Below, one piece after another: positions 1 through 7,668 of a stretch of DNA of 12,039 nucleotides; within the stretch, counting starts at the first letter, position 1, and every line of letters starts with the position of its first letter. The notes under the pieces were generated by a model. It worked only from the letters and a program-made list of their open reading frames with translations. It ran no database searches and was not told the origin of the DNA. A program made the translations under genes and the position numbers. The DNA lies in contig JAVYAJ010000315.1 of the NCBI GenBank assembly GCA_032229885.1, positions 1-12,039 on the forward strand, in the 5' to 3' direction. Source of the stretch: Anammoximicrobium sp032229885. GTDB taxonomy: Bacteria > Planctomycetota > Planctomycetia > Pirellulales > Pirellulaceae.

Positions 1-33
1 ATTGCCTGACTTTTGCGCGGCACAGACGACAGG

Positions 34-85
34 AAGCGTGTTGGCCGAAGGCCATCACCAACGTAGCCTGGGGCAACGCCCCAGG
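34..85 (+). repeat. Hairpin repeat module, copy 1 (TTGGCC-GAA-GGCCA plus CCTGGGGC-AAC-GCCCCAGG)
   Basis: Non-coding module of two perfect hairpins separated by a short spacer. The first is TGGCC-GAA-GGCCA at 42-54 and the second is CCTGGGGC-AAC-GCCCCAGG at 67-85. The same order (GGCCGAAGGCC, then CACC..CGTAG, then the CCTGGGGC hairpin) recurs in reverse orientation at about 193-239 and in this orientation at about 11979-12025, so it is a repeated unit and not a chance palindrome. No T-run follows either hairpin, so they are not typical intrinsic terminators. No reading frame here looks coding. The function is unknown; the modular, palindromic, intergenic character resembles REP/BIME-like elements, which is an analogy only. 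Confidence 0.8.
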
Positions 86-101
86 AGTCCGAGATGATAA
101 C

Positions 102-167
102 AAGCGTGTTGGCCGAAGGCCAACATCAACGTGTCACCGTGGCCCAGATGAATATGGCCTGCGGCCA
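102..167 (+). repeat. Partial hairpin repeat copies
   Basis: The 21 bases at 102-122 repeat 34-54 exactly, including the AAGCGTG lead-in and the TTGGCC-GAA-GGCCAA hairpin (109-123). The copy then diverges and lacks the CCTGGGGC hairpin. A related hairpin with a different loop, TGGCC-TGC-GGCCA, lies at 155-167. The arms are the same in both while the loop changes, which suggests that the stem is the conserved part. No coding potential is seen here. Confidence 0.75.
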
Positions 168-178
168 ACAGAGGCACA

Positions 179-275
179 CGCGCGGCGCCAGCCCTGGGGC
201 GTTGCCCCAGGCTACGGTGAGCGGAGGCCTTCGGCCAAACAGATTTTTGGGTTGCGGGCGCTAGCCCGCGTTAAG
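179..275 (-). repeat. 97-bp repeat, left arm of a long-range inverted pair
   Basis: Read on the minus strand this block matches 11943-12039 over 97 positions with 4 mismatches and no gaps. It contains three hairpins: CCTGGGGC-GTT-GCCCCAGG (193-211), GGCC-TTC-GGCC (226-236) and GCGGGC-GCTA-GCCCGC (254-269). The match reaches the last base of the window, so the true repeat may be longer. The gene-proximal end is 114 nt upstream of the yhaO start. It encodes no protein I can support. Confidence 0.9.
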
Positions 276-330
276 GTGGACAAGGTTTCGGATCTGACTT
301 TGATACCATGATCACACGGTAGATGGCAAG

Positions 331-350
331 ACAGGCGAACGATCGCCTGT
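331..350. promoter_or_regulatory. Perfect 8-bp inverted repeat upstream of yhaO
   Basis: ACAGGCGA-ACGA-TCGCCTGT is a perfect inverted repeat with a 4-nt loop, 39 nt upstream of the yhaO start codon. It could be a protein-binding operator or an mRNA leader hairpin. No T-run follows it, so it is not a standard terminator. It does not match the LexA box forms I know. The role is inference from position and symmetry only. Confidence 0.45.
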
Positions 351-389
351 GACCCAGCGTCGCCCGCGTACTCAACAATAACCACGACG

Positions 390-1682
390 ATGTTCAAATT
401 CCTGCACGCCGCCGACATTCATCTGGACAGTCCCCTGCGCGGGCTGGATCGCTACGACGGCGCACCCGTCGCAGAGATCCGTGGCGCGACGCGCCGCGCG
501 TTGGAGAATCTGGTCCGCGCCGCAATCGACCAGCAGGTTGCGTTTGTCGTTCTGGCGGGCGACATCTACGACGGGGATTGGCCTGATTTCAACACGGGGC
601 TGTTTTTCGTCAAGCAGATGGGCAAGTTTCGCGACAAAGGCATTCCGGTCGTGATGATCAACGGCAATCACGACGCCGACAACCGGATGACGCGCGCGCT
701 CGAGTTGCCGGACAACGTCCGCCGGCTGTCCACGCGACGAGTCGAATCGGTCGACGGCCGCGAGATCGGTTTCGGCCTGCAGAATCTGGAGGTCGTGTTC
801 CATGGCCAAGGGTTCGCGTCGTCGGTGGTCGATGAAAACGTGGTGCGGCGATATCCGCTGGCACGGCCCGGGACGTTCAACATCGGGCTGCTGCATACGT
901 CACTCGAAGCGGCGACAGGCGAGCATGCCCGTTACGCGCCGTGCTCGGTCGCGGATCTGGTCTCGCGGCAATACGACTACTGGGCGCTGGGGCACATCCA
1001 CAAAGCACGGATCGTCCAGACCGATCCACCGATCGTGTTTCCCGGAAACATCCAGGGTCGCCACATCCGCGAAACGGGGCCCAAGGGCTGTCAACTAGTG
1101 ACGGTCGACGACGCCGGGCGTGCAACGTTGGAGTTCTTGCCCCTGGACGTCTTCCGCTGGCATGAACTGGCGGTCGACGCGACCGGTGCGCAACGGGCGG
1201 ACGACGTCGTCGAGCGGATCCGTCGCGCGTTGCACGATCTGGTGGATCAGCAGGGCGAATTGCCGCTGGCGGCGCGCGTCGTGACAACCGGGGCGTGTCC
1301 TGCGCACCGCGCGTTGGCGGCGGCGCCGACCATGTGGGCCAACCAGGTGCGGGCCGTCGCCGCGACAATCGGCGAAATCTGGGTCGAGAAGGCGCAATTC
1401 GACACGGCCGACGTGTCGCGGGACCAGCCGTCCGCAACGGACGATAGCCCGCTGGCAGAGCTGGCGGCCCTGATTCAGGAGCTGTCCGCGGACGATCAGG
1501 AGCTAGGCGCATTGGCCGCGGATTTCGAGGCCCTTCAGAAGAAGCTGCCGCCCGAGTTGCTCGACGACCGTGCGGGTCAGGATCCGCTGCGGTTTGAACG
1601 AGCGGATTTCTGGCGCAATCTACTGGGCCAGGTCGAGCCGTTGTTGCGGTCGCGGCTGTTGGCAGAGGAAGGTGCGACATGA
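390..1682 (+). CDS. yhaO: YhaO-type DNA repair exonuclease (Mre11/SbcD-like metallophosphoesterase)
   Basis: Nuclease subunit of a Mre11-Rad50-like pair that should process DNA ends in the cytoplasm using two metal ions. At 430 residues it is near the size of its Bacillus homologue. The full phosphoesterase motif set is visible: D9-x-H11, GDIYD at 57-61, GNHD at 92-95, H169 in the LLHTSL stretch and GHIH at 201-204. The text around these, such as YAPCS (182-186), DYWALGHIH and GNIQGRHIRETG (219-230), is characteristic of YhaO and not of SbcD. Residues from about 250 form the variable capping region. The start is the only ATG that keeps motif I intact; no clear Shine-Dalgarno precedes it. The stop overlaps the yhaN start (ATGA), so the pair is translationally coupled. 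Family assignment is strong; substrate in this organism is inferred. Confidence 0.93.
   Translation: MFKFLHAADIHLDSPLRGLDRYDGAPVAEIRGATRRALENLVRAAIDQQVAFVVLAGDIYDGDWPDFNTGLFFVKQMGKFRDKGIPVVMINGNHDADNRMTRALELPDNVRRLSTRRVESVDGREIGFGLQNLEVVFHGQGFASSVVDENVVRRYPLARPGTFNIGLLHTSLEAATGEHARYAPCSVADLVSRQYDYWALGHIHKARIVQTDPPIVFPGNIQGRHIRETGPKGCQLVTVDDAGRATLEFLPLDVFRWHELAVDATGAQRADDVVERIRRALHDLVDQQGELPLAARVVTTGACPAHRALAAAPTMWANQVRAVAATIGEIWVEKAQFDTADVSRDQPSATDDSPLAELAALIQELSADDQELGALAADFEALQKKLPPELLDDRAGQDPLRFERADFWRNLLGQVEPLLRSRLLAEEGAT
1665..1672 (+). promoter_or_regulatory. Ribosome-binding site of yhaN inside the end of yhaO
   Basis: GAGGAAGG lies 6 nt before the ATG at 1679, within the last codons of yhaO. 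It supports this start and the ATGA overlap as a genuine coupled junction. Confidence 0.7.
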
Positions 1683-4600
1683 GGTTGCGGCGTTTGGATC
1701 TGTTGGCGTATGGACCGTTCACCGGTCAATCGCTCGCACTGGACGAAGGCGAGTGCGGCTTGCACCTGATCTTTGGTCCGAACGAGGCCGGCAAGAGTTC
1801 CGCATTGCGCGCGCTGCGGGCGCTGTTGTACGGAATTCCGACGCAATGTCCCGACAACTTTCTGCACGCATACCCCCAGTTGCGGATCGGCGCGGTGTTG
1901 CAGGACGCGCAGGGCGAATCGCTGCATCTGATCCGGCGGAAAGCGACCAAGGCGTCTTTGCGGGCCGCGGACGACGCCACGGCGGTCGATGCCGCGAGCT
2001 TGGCCCGTCTGTTGGCGGGCGTCGACGAAGCGCAGTTCAAACTACGGTTTGGTATCGACCACGAAGGGCTGGTCCAAGGCGGCGCAACGCTGGTGGCGGG
2101 CGGCGGCGAACTGGCAAGCGCGCTGTTCGCGGCCGGGACCGGCCTGGCCGACCTGCGCACCGTGCAGAATGGGCTGTCGGCCGAGGCCGCCGAGTTGTTT
2201 CAAGCCCGCGGCACAAATCCGCGGATCAATCGCGCGTTGAGCGAATTGAACGACGCGAGGCGTTTGCGCAAAGGGGCGCTACTGCGACCGGACGATTGGA
2301 CCACGCAGGTCGAGCGGTTGCGAGCCGACGAACAGAGCAAGACGGCGCTCGATTCGCGGCTGCGCGACACGCGCGCCGCGCGGGCGCGGGCCGAGCGAGT
2401 GCGGCAAGCCCTGCCGGCCGTCGCCAAACGCAGCCAGCTCGTGGCCGAGCTTGCGGCATTGGATGGCGTGCCGGAGTTGGACGGCGCGTTCGCCCAACGG
2501 CGCAGCGCCGCCCAGCACGCGCTCGCGACGGCGCACGGCGTCGTTCAAGACGCGGCGGCTGAACTGCAACGCATCGACGCCGAGTTGGGCGAACTGGTCG
2601 TGTCCGACGCCGTCCTGAGCGGCGCTGCGTTGATCCAGCAGTTGAATCAGGAGTTGGGCGCCTACCAAAAGGCCGCGCGCGATCGGCCAAAGCTGGTGGG
2701 ACAGCGCGACCAAGCCGAAGACGAAGCGCGGGCGATACTCCGCGATCTGCGGCGCGATCCGGATCTGGAACGGGCCGCGGCGACGCTCGTCTCGCGACCT
2801 CAAAAGGCCCGCATCGCGGACCTGATCGAACGCCGGCAAACCGTGACGACCGCCCTGGAAGTGGCCCAGCAACGGTTGACCGAGCTGAACGACGAACGCG
2901 AGACCTGCGCGGCCGAACTCGACGCGCAGCCGGCGCCGCCCGACGCGACGGAATTGCGCCGGGCGATTTCGAAGGCTCAGCGGGCAGGCGAGGCCGAGCG
3001 GCGCTGCGCCGAGGGCGAAGCCGAACGGGCCCAGTTGCAAAACCAGATCGACATCGCGCACCGACGGCTCGGCCTCTGGACCGGACCGCTCGAGACGCTG
3101 CCCGGGCTGGCGCTTCCTGCGCCGGAGACCGTCGAACAGAACGAGGCCGAGTTGGCGGAAATCGAGGGCGAGCTGCGCCGCCTGAGCGACGAGCAAACTC
3201 AGTTGGAAGAACGCGCATTGGAACTGGGCAGCCATATCGAGCGTTTGAGGCTCAGCCACGACGCCCCGACGGAGGACGATCTGGCCGCCGCGCGACGCCG
3301 CCGCGACGCCCTGTGGCGGCTGGTCAGAGGGGCTTGGCTCGACGGCCTGATTGCAGAGGACGCCGCGACGCCGCCACAGTTCCTGGCCGGACCGCGGGCG
3401 AGCGGAGCACGGGCGGTTGAGCGCAACGCGGACCGAGTCGCTTCGAGCGAGGCGCAGTCGAACGAGCCACCGGCGCTCGAGTCGCCGCGCGACGACGCGC
3501 CAGCGCCGGAAACGCCGTCCGCCGCGCAACTCGCGGCGGCGTATGCTTCGAACGTCGAGCAGGCCGATTCGATCGCCGATCGGCTGCGTCGCGAGTCGGC
3601 GCGGGTCGCGGAGAAAGCCCAGTTGATGGCCGAACAACAGAAGATCGATCAGCGGCGATCCGTGACGGCAACGCGGCTCGAGGCCTGCCGGCAGAGGCAT
3701 CAGGCGTGGCAAGATCGATGGCGAGCCTGTTGGCGCCAGGCGGGAATCGAGCCGTTGTCGCCGCGCGAGATGCGAGGATGGCTGCAACGGCACGAGAAGC
3801 TTGCCGGACGCGTGGCCGATTTCGAGACCCGGCGGCTGGAATTGGCTCGTCTGAACGAGCAGGTGGAACACCACCGCGACGAGCTGGGGCGCGAGATCGA
3901 AAGGATCGACGGGCCGCCGCCGGACGGCCAATCGCTGGCCGATCTGCTGGACCGCGCCGAGCAGATCGCGGCGCGCGTCGAGCGTCTGCGCGACGAGCGC
4001 ACCCAGACGGCGCGGCAGCTCGAACGAGCCGACGCCCAGCGGCCGACCGCCGAGCAAGCCGTCGCCCGGGCTCAGCAGCAATACGACGCCTGGCGCGACC
4101 AGTGGGCGGCAGCGATGACGACGCTGGATTTGTCCGCCGACGCCAGTCCGGCCGAAGCCCAGACGGTGATTGCCGCCATAGACACCTTGCAAGCCAAGCT
4201 CACGGACGCCGCCCGATTTCGCGAACGGATCGACGGCATCGACGCCGAGGCCGCGGCGTTCGAGAAACAAATCGAGCAGATTTCTCGCAGCGTAGGGCTC
4301 GCGACACCGTCGCTTCTGCCGGCGCAGGTCGTGGTCGAGTTGACCCGCCAGCTCGAGCGGAGCCAGCAGGCCCAAGTACGGCTGGATGAATTGCGAAAAC
4401 AACGGCAAGGCTGCGCGTCGCGGGCACAGAAGGGCGCCACGGACATCGAACGCCAGACCGCGATCCTGGCGGGCTTGTGCCGCGCCGCGGGCTGCGCCAC
4501 GCCCGAGGAACTGCCGATCATCGAGCAGCGGTCGCAACGACGCTTGCGATCCGCAGAGGAACTGCGCGCCGTCGAGGAACACCTGTTGAACCTGGCGGCG

Positions 4601-5323
4601 GGAACGTCGGTCGACGAACTGGTGCACGAGGCGGCCGGGGCGGATGCCGCCGACCTCGACGCCCGCGCGGCCCAACTGGCGGACGAAGAGGCCGACCTGG
4701 ACCGGCAGCGACAGGAATTGACGGAGCAGATCGGCCGCGATCAGCAGAGTCTCCGGCAGATGGATGGCAGCGACCGCGCGGCCGAGGCCCAGGAGCAGAT
4801 CCAAAGCCTGCTGGCTCGAGTCCGCAACGACGTGGACGAGTATCTCCGTCTACGCCTGAGCGAGACCCTGTTGAAGCGCGCCATCGAGCGGTATCGAGAG
4901 AAGAATCAGGATCCTGTGTTGCATCGCGCCAGCCGTACGTTCGCGGCGCTGACGCTGGATTCGTTCAGCGGCCTGCGAGCCGACAGCGACGACCGGGGCA
5001 GGCCCGTGCTGGTCGGTGTCCGCGCCAATGGAACGACGGCGTTGAATATCGAGGGGATGAGCGACGGAACTCGCGACCAGTTGTACCTGTCGTTGCGGCT
5101 GGCCAGTCTCGAACATTACCTGGACAGCAACCCGCCGCTGCCGTTCGTCGTGGACGACATCTTGATCCAGTTTGACGACGCCCGCGCCGCGGCCGCGCTG
5201 CAAGCCCTAGCCGACCTGTCCGACCGGACGCAAGTCATCTTCTTCACCCATCACGAACATCTGCTTGACGTCGCCCGCCGACACGTGCCGAGCGGCAAGC
5301 TGTTCGTCCACCACTTGGCATAG
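1679..5323 (+). CDS. yhaN: YhaN-type coiled-coil AAA/ABC-like ATPase (Rad50/SbcC-like)
   Basis: ATPase partner of the preceding nuclease, expected to form a Rad50-like dimer that regulates DNA-end access. It has 1214 residues. The N-terminal half-site has Walker A GPNEAGKSS at 33-41, followed by the family-typical YGIPTQCPDNFLHAYPQLRIG stretch at about 51-71. Residues about 190-530 and 620-1090 are charged, Leu/Glu/Arg-rich coiled coil. The C-terminal half-site has a signature-like MSDGTRDQLYLSLRLA from 1127, Walker B PFVVDDILIQFDD at 1155-1167 and an H-loop FFTHH at 1188-1192. A Trp-rich segment near 677 is also typical of YhaN proteins. No CxxC zinc hook is visible, unlike Rad50/SbcC. Residues about 560-617 are a Pro/Ala/Ser/Glu-rich insert that looks like a flexible linker. 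The gene is the second of a coupled operon and ends facing a convergent gene. Confidence 0.92.
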   Translation: MRLRRLDLLAYGPFTGQSLALDEGECGLHLIFGPNEAGKSSALRALRALLYGIPTQCPDNFLHAYPQLRIGAVLQDAQGESLHLIRRKATKASLRAADDATAVDAASLARLLAGVDEAQFKLRFGIDHEGLVQGGATLVAGGGELASALFAAGTGLADLRTVQNGLSAEAAELFQARGTNPRINRALSELNDARRLRKGALLRPDDWTTQVERLRADEQSKTALDSRLRDTRAARARAERVRQALPAVAKRSQLVAELAALDGVPELDGAFAQRRSAAQHALATAHGVVQDAAAELQRIDAELGELVVSDAVLSGAALIQQLNQELGAYQKAARDRPKLVGQRDQAEDEARAILRDLRRDPDLERAAATLVSRPQKARIADLIERRQTVTTALEVAQQRLTELNDERETCAAELDAQPAPPDATELRRAISKAQRAGEAERRCAEGEAERAQLQNQIDIAHRRLGLWTGPLETLPGLALPAPETVEQNEAELAEIEGELRRLSDEQTQLEERALELGSHIERLRLSHDAPTEDDLAAARRRRDALWRLVRGAWLDGLIAEDAATPPQFLAGPRASGARAVERNADRVASSEAQSNEPPALESPRDDAPAPETPSAAQLAAAYASNVEQADSIADRLRRESARVAEKAQLMAEQQKIDQRRSVTATRLEACRQRHQAWQDRWRACWRQAGIEPLSPREMRGWLQRHEKLAGRVADFETRRLELARLNEQVEHHRDELGREIERIDGPPPDGQSLADLLDRAEQIAARVERLRDERTQTARQLERADAQRPTAEQAVARAQQQYDAWRDQWAAAMTTLDLSADASPAEAQTVIAAIDTLQAKLTDAARFRERIDGIDAEAAAFEKQIEQISRSVGLATPSLLPAQVVVELTRQLERSQQAQVRLDELRKQRQGCASRAQKGATDIERQTAILAGLCRAAGCATPEELPIIEQRSQRRLRSAEELRAVEEHLLNLAAGTSVDELVHEAAGADAADLDARAAQLADEEADLDRQRQELTEQIGRDQQSLRQMDGSDRAAEAQEQIQSLLARVRNDVDEYLRLRLSETLLKRAIERYREKNQDPVLHRASRTFAALTLDSFSGLRADSDDRGRPVLVGVRANGTTALNIEGMSDGTRDQLYLSLRLASLEHYLDSNPPLPFVVDDILIQFDDARAAAALQALADLSDRTQVIFFTHHEHLLDVARRHVPSGKLFVHHLA

Positions 5324-5514
5324 ATCGCCCGGCGCGGCGCGAACGCGCATCCGAATGGCGGCGGTTCCCCGCGCGGACGGCAGCCGCGCCGTGCGGACCG
5401 AGACTCGCTCCCGGTTGCCGGGACAGGCCGCCGCGCCGACCGCACCCCGCCGTGCCCGGCGCGCCATGCGGACGAACGCCGCCGGGCCGACTCGGCACGC
5501 ACCGTCGGACGCGT
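5324..5514. other. Convergent intergenic region with a GC hairpin
   Basis: This 191-bp gap separates the ends of yhaN (plus) and the methyltransferase gene (minus). It is very GC-rich and no frame looks coding. The clearest structure is TCCCGG-TTG-CCGGGA at 5409-5423, a 6-bp symmetric hairpin usable on either strand. No T-run follows it on either strand, so a bidirectional terminator is only possible, not shown. Confidence 0.35.
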
Positions 5515-6216
5515 TCAGTTCGCCGCCCCGTCTGCGTCACTCGCCCCGTTTGTTTGGCCAGCACCGTCGGCCGGGCGGGGATCGTTGACGCCTGTTTCGT
5601 TGGCGTCGACATCGTCGGCGTTATCGGCATCGTCGGCGTCGGAGCCCGGCTTTAGCGGCAACGTCCACAGATAGATATAGTGTTCCACGGCGTCCTGCTT
5701 GGACGTCATCGTGATCGACTGGTCGGCAGGATAGCCCTCGATCGCGTAGTCGTGAGCGACGATCCGCGTTCCCGGCTTCATTTTCTGCAACTGGGGCAGC
5801 AGTTTTTTGTTCATCCACGGCAGCAGATACAGCGTCACGACGGTCGCGTCGCCAAAGTCGATGGTGAAGATATCCTTGCGTTCGATGCGGACCAGGTCTT
5901 CGACCCCGTGGCGTTTGACGTTCTCGAGCGACTCGCGGATCCGCACCGGATTCAAGTCGAAGCCGCGGGCGCGGCAGCCGTATTTCGCCGCGGCGGCGAC
6001 ACAGATCCGCCCGTCTCCGCATCCCGGATCGTACAGCAGATCGTCCTTCGTCACCTTGGCCAATTCGAGCATCTTGGCCACCACGTCGTGCGGGCTGCCG
6101 ACGTAGACCACGTCGGGTGCGCGGGTCTGCGTCCCGTTCTCAGCCGCAACGGCCGTGGAGACGATCGAGCCACAGAGGAACCAAGTCAGGCAGTACAAGC
6201 TAGATAGACGAATCAT
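5515..6216 (-). CDS. Signal-peptide-bearing class I SAM-dependent methyltransferase-fold protein
   Basis: Rossmann-fold methyltransferase of 233 residues. Motif I is LLYDPGCGDGR at 60-70, with the acidic end of strand 2 at D87 (GFDLNP) and D115 after strand 3, followed by TVVTLYLLPWMN at 125-136. It resembles a group of small methyltransferases seen in planctomycetes and other bacteria; the acceptor is unknown. Residues 1-25 form an apparent Sec signal peptide (Arg3, hydrophobic core, AVA-A cleavage area near 25), with no lipobox. Residues 191-233 are a low-complexity tail rich in Asp, Ala, Asn and Gly. The start is fixed by a TAGGAG site 7 nt upstream, and there is no other Met until residue 49. 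It follows the permease gene by 10 nt and should share its mRNA. Export conflicts with the cytoplasmic location of SAM, so it may be membrane-tethered or not an active SAM enzyme. Confidence 0.85.
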   Translation of the reverse strand: MIRLSSLYCLTWFLCGSIVSTAVAAENGTQTRAPDVVYVGSPHDVVAKMLELAKVTKDDLLYDPGCGDGRICVAAAAKYGCRARGFDLNPVRIRESLENVKRHGVEDLVRIERKDIFTIDFGDATVVTLYLLPWMNKKLLPQLQKMKPGTRIVAHDYAIEGYPADQSITMTSKQDAVEHYIYLWTLPLKPGSDADDADNADDVDANETGVNDPRPADGAGQTNGASDADGAAN

Positions 6217-6223
6217 CCCCAGA

Positions 6224-6229
6224 CTCCTA
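6224..6229 (-). promoter_or_regulatory. Ribosome-binding site of the methyltransferase gene, overlapping the permease stop
   Basis: On the minus strand TAGGAG supplies both the permease stop codon (TAG) and the Shine-Dalgarno for the next gene, 7 nt before its ATG at 6216. This supports translational coupling and settles the start that includes the signal peptide. Confidence 0.7.
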
Positions 6230-7663
6230 CGAAACGTTCATTTTCCGGCGGTCGGTCGCCCAGCGACTGAGCGCGTACAAAGGCAGGCCGACCGCCAAAG
6301 GCACAAGCCCCAACAGGGACAGCCCCTGGGCGTACGAGATCGCAGAAAACAGCATAAAGTGGCACATCCCGCAGAACAGGAGCGGTTCCAGGGGATAGAA
6401 CGGGGCGGCGAACGGCCGATGGATGTCCGGGTCGATGGCTCGCAACAGCAGCAGCGAGTATCCGGTCAGCAGGAAAAAAGCCCAGAATACGGGCGCCGTC
6501 GCCGCCACCAGCGTATCGAAGCCGCCAAAGTATTGATCCCACGGCAGCGGGTTCAAGCCCACCACCCGCATCGCCATGTCGACGCCGTCACGTCCCGCCT
6601 GAGTTCCCACGACGAGGATCAGCAACACGGCGACGCTGCTCTGCGCCAGCAGCGATCGCAACGGCGCGGCCCGCCGCTCGTTCCAGCGGCCGAGCCAGGC
6701 GAACAGCCGATGGTCGACGCCCAGACTGACATAGATCCGCGAACCGGTGAAGATCAGGCCGTTGATCGCCCCCAGCGCCGACGCCATGACCAGCAGGCTG
6801 ATGGCCTTGGAACCCCACGGTCCGAATGCCAACGCAGCTACGTCCGCCGCCGGCGCGCCCGAATCGCGCACGCCCTGGAATCCCAGTCCCCACAGCAGCG
6901 CCCCGTTGACCAACAGATAGATCAGCGTGATGCCGGCCGTTCCCAGGACCAGCGCCAGCGGCATGTTGCGATGTCGCTGGCGGACCTCGGCGGCGACGAA
7001 AGCGGCGTCGTTCCAGCCGCCGTAAGCGTACAGCACGAAGACCATCGCCAACCCAAACCCGGCTCCGCTCATCGGCTGCGGATCGGCTGGCGAAACCTCC
7101 GCGTGCAGCAAGCCGCCGATCACGATTCCACCCAAGCCCAGGACTTTGATGATCGTCAACAAATTCTGGACCGACTTGCCGAACACGACGCCGATCATGT
7201 TCAGGACCGTCAACACGACGACCGCACCCACGGCCAGCCAGACGCTGTGCGCGGCGTCCCACCCGAACAGCTTGATCGCATAATCGCCAAATGCGTAGGC
7301 CATGGCCCCGATGCTGCCGGTCAGGATCACGGTCAACTGGGCCCATCCGAACAGAAAGCCCGTGCCCGGACCAAACGCGCGGCTCAGGTACACATAGTCG
7401 CCGCCCATCCGCGGATAGGTCGTGGCCAACTCGGCGTAGCACAGCGAACCCAACAGGGCCAACACGCCGCCCAGCAGCCAGCATCCCATGCCCAACCACG
7501 GGCCATGCACGTTGGCGAACACGTACTGCGGCGTCTTGAAAATGGCGGTGCCCACGACGATCCCGACGATGATGCTGACCGCGTCCCAGAGGCTGAGGTG
7601 AGCGAACGGCGAGTCGTCTTCGGGCGACTGATCGGGCGGGCAAGCGCGAGCGGGCGTCGTCAC
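6227..7663 (-). CDS. APC-superfamily amino-acid permease
   Basis: Inner-membrane secondary transporter of 478 residues, the usual APC length, with about 12 hydrophobic segments (roughly 28-48, 58-79, 98-125, 140-160, 168-187, 203-224, 236-262, 285-306, 340-355, 383-407, 423-443 and 446-466). The broken first helix carries GIVVGTAIF at 34-42, matching the substrate-binding G-rich turn of APC transporters. The stretch YAYGGWNDAAFVAAEVR at 212-228 is the conserved helix 6 region, and AELATTYPRMGGDYVYL at 77-93 is the loop after helix 2. These favour LAT/CAT-like amino-acid carriers; the substrate cannot be read from sequence. The start is GTG, supported by GAGGA 9 nt upstream. It starts 5 nt after the LRR gene and ends 10 nt before the methyltransferase gene, so all three probably share one transcript. 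Confidence 0.9.
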   Translation of the reverse strand: MTTPARACPPDQSPEDDSPFAHLSLWDAVSIIVGIVVGTAIFKTPQYVFANVHGPWLGMGCWLLGGVLALLGSLCYAELATTYPRMGGDYVYLSRAFGPGTGFLFGWAQLTVILTGSIGAMAYAFGDYAIKLFGWDAAHSVWLAVGAVVVLTVLNMIGVVFGKSVQNLLTIIKVLGLGGIVIGGLLHAEVSPADPQPMSGAGFGLAMVFVLYAYGGWNDAAFVAAEVRQRHRNMPLALVLGTAGITLIYLLVNGALLWGLGFQGVRDSGAPAADVAALAFGPWGSKAISLLVMASALGAINGLIFTGSRIYVSLGVDHRLFAWLGRWNERRAAPLRSLLAQSSVAVLLILVVGTQAGRDGVDMAMRVVGLNPLPWDQYFGGFDTLVAATAPVFWAFFLLTGYSLLLLRAIDPDIHRPFAAPFYPLEPLLFCGMCHFMLFSAISYAQGLSLLGLVPLAVGLPLYALSRWATDRRKMNVS

Positions 7664-7668
7664 GGGGG

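Noticed and set aside
34..275. CRISPR array at the left end
   Set aside because: The repeats are short hairpins of different families with irregular spacing and both orientations; no uniform repeat-spacer pattern and no cas genes.
300..325. TTGATA with TAGATG as a yhaO promoter
   Set aside because: The spacer is only 14 nt and the -10 match is poor.
2279..4804. 841-codon open frame on the minus strand inside yhaN
   Set aside because: It is the antisense shadow of a GC-rich coiled-coil gene: low complexity, no domains, and the plus-strand frame has complete ATPase motifs.
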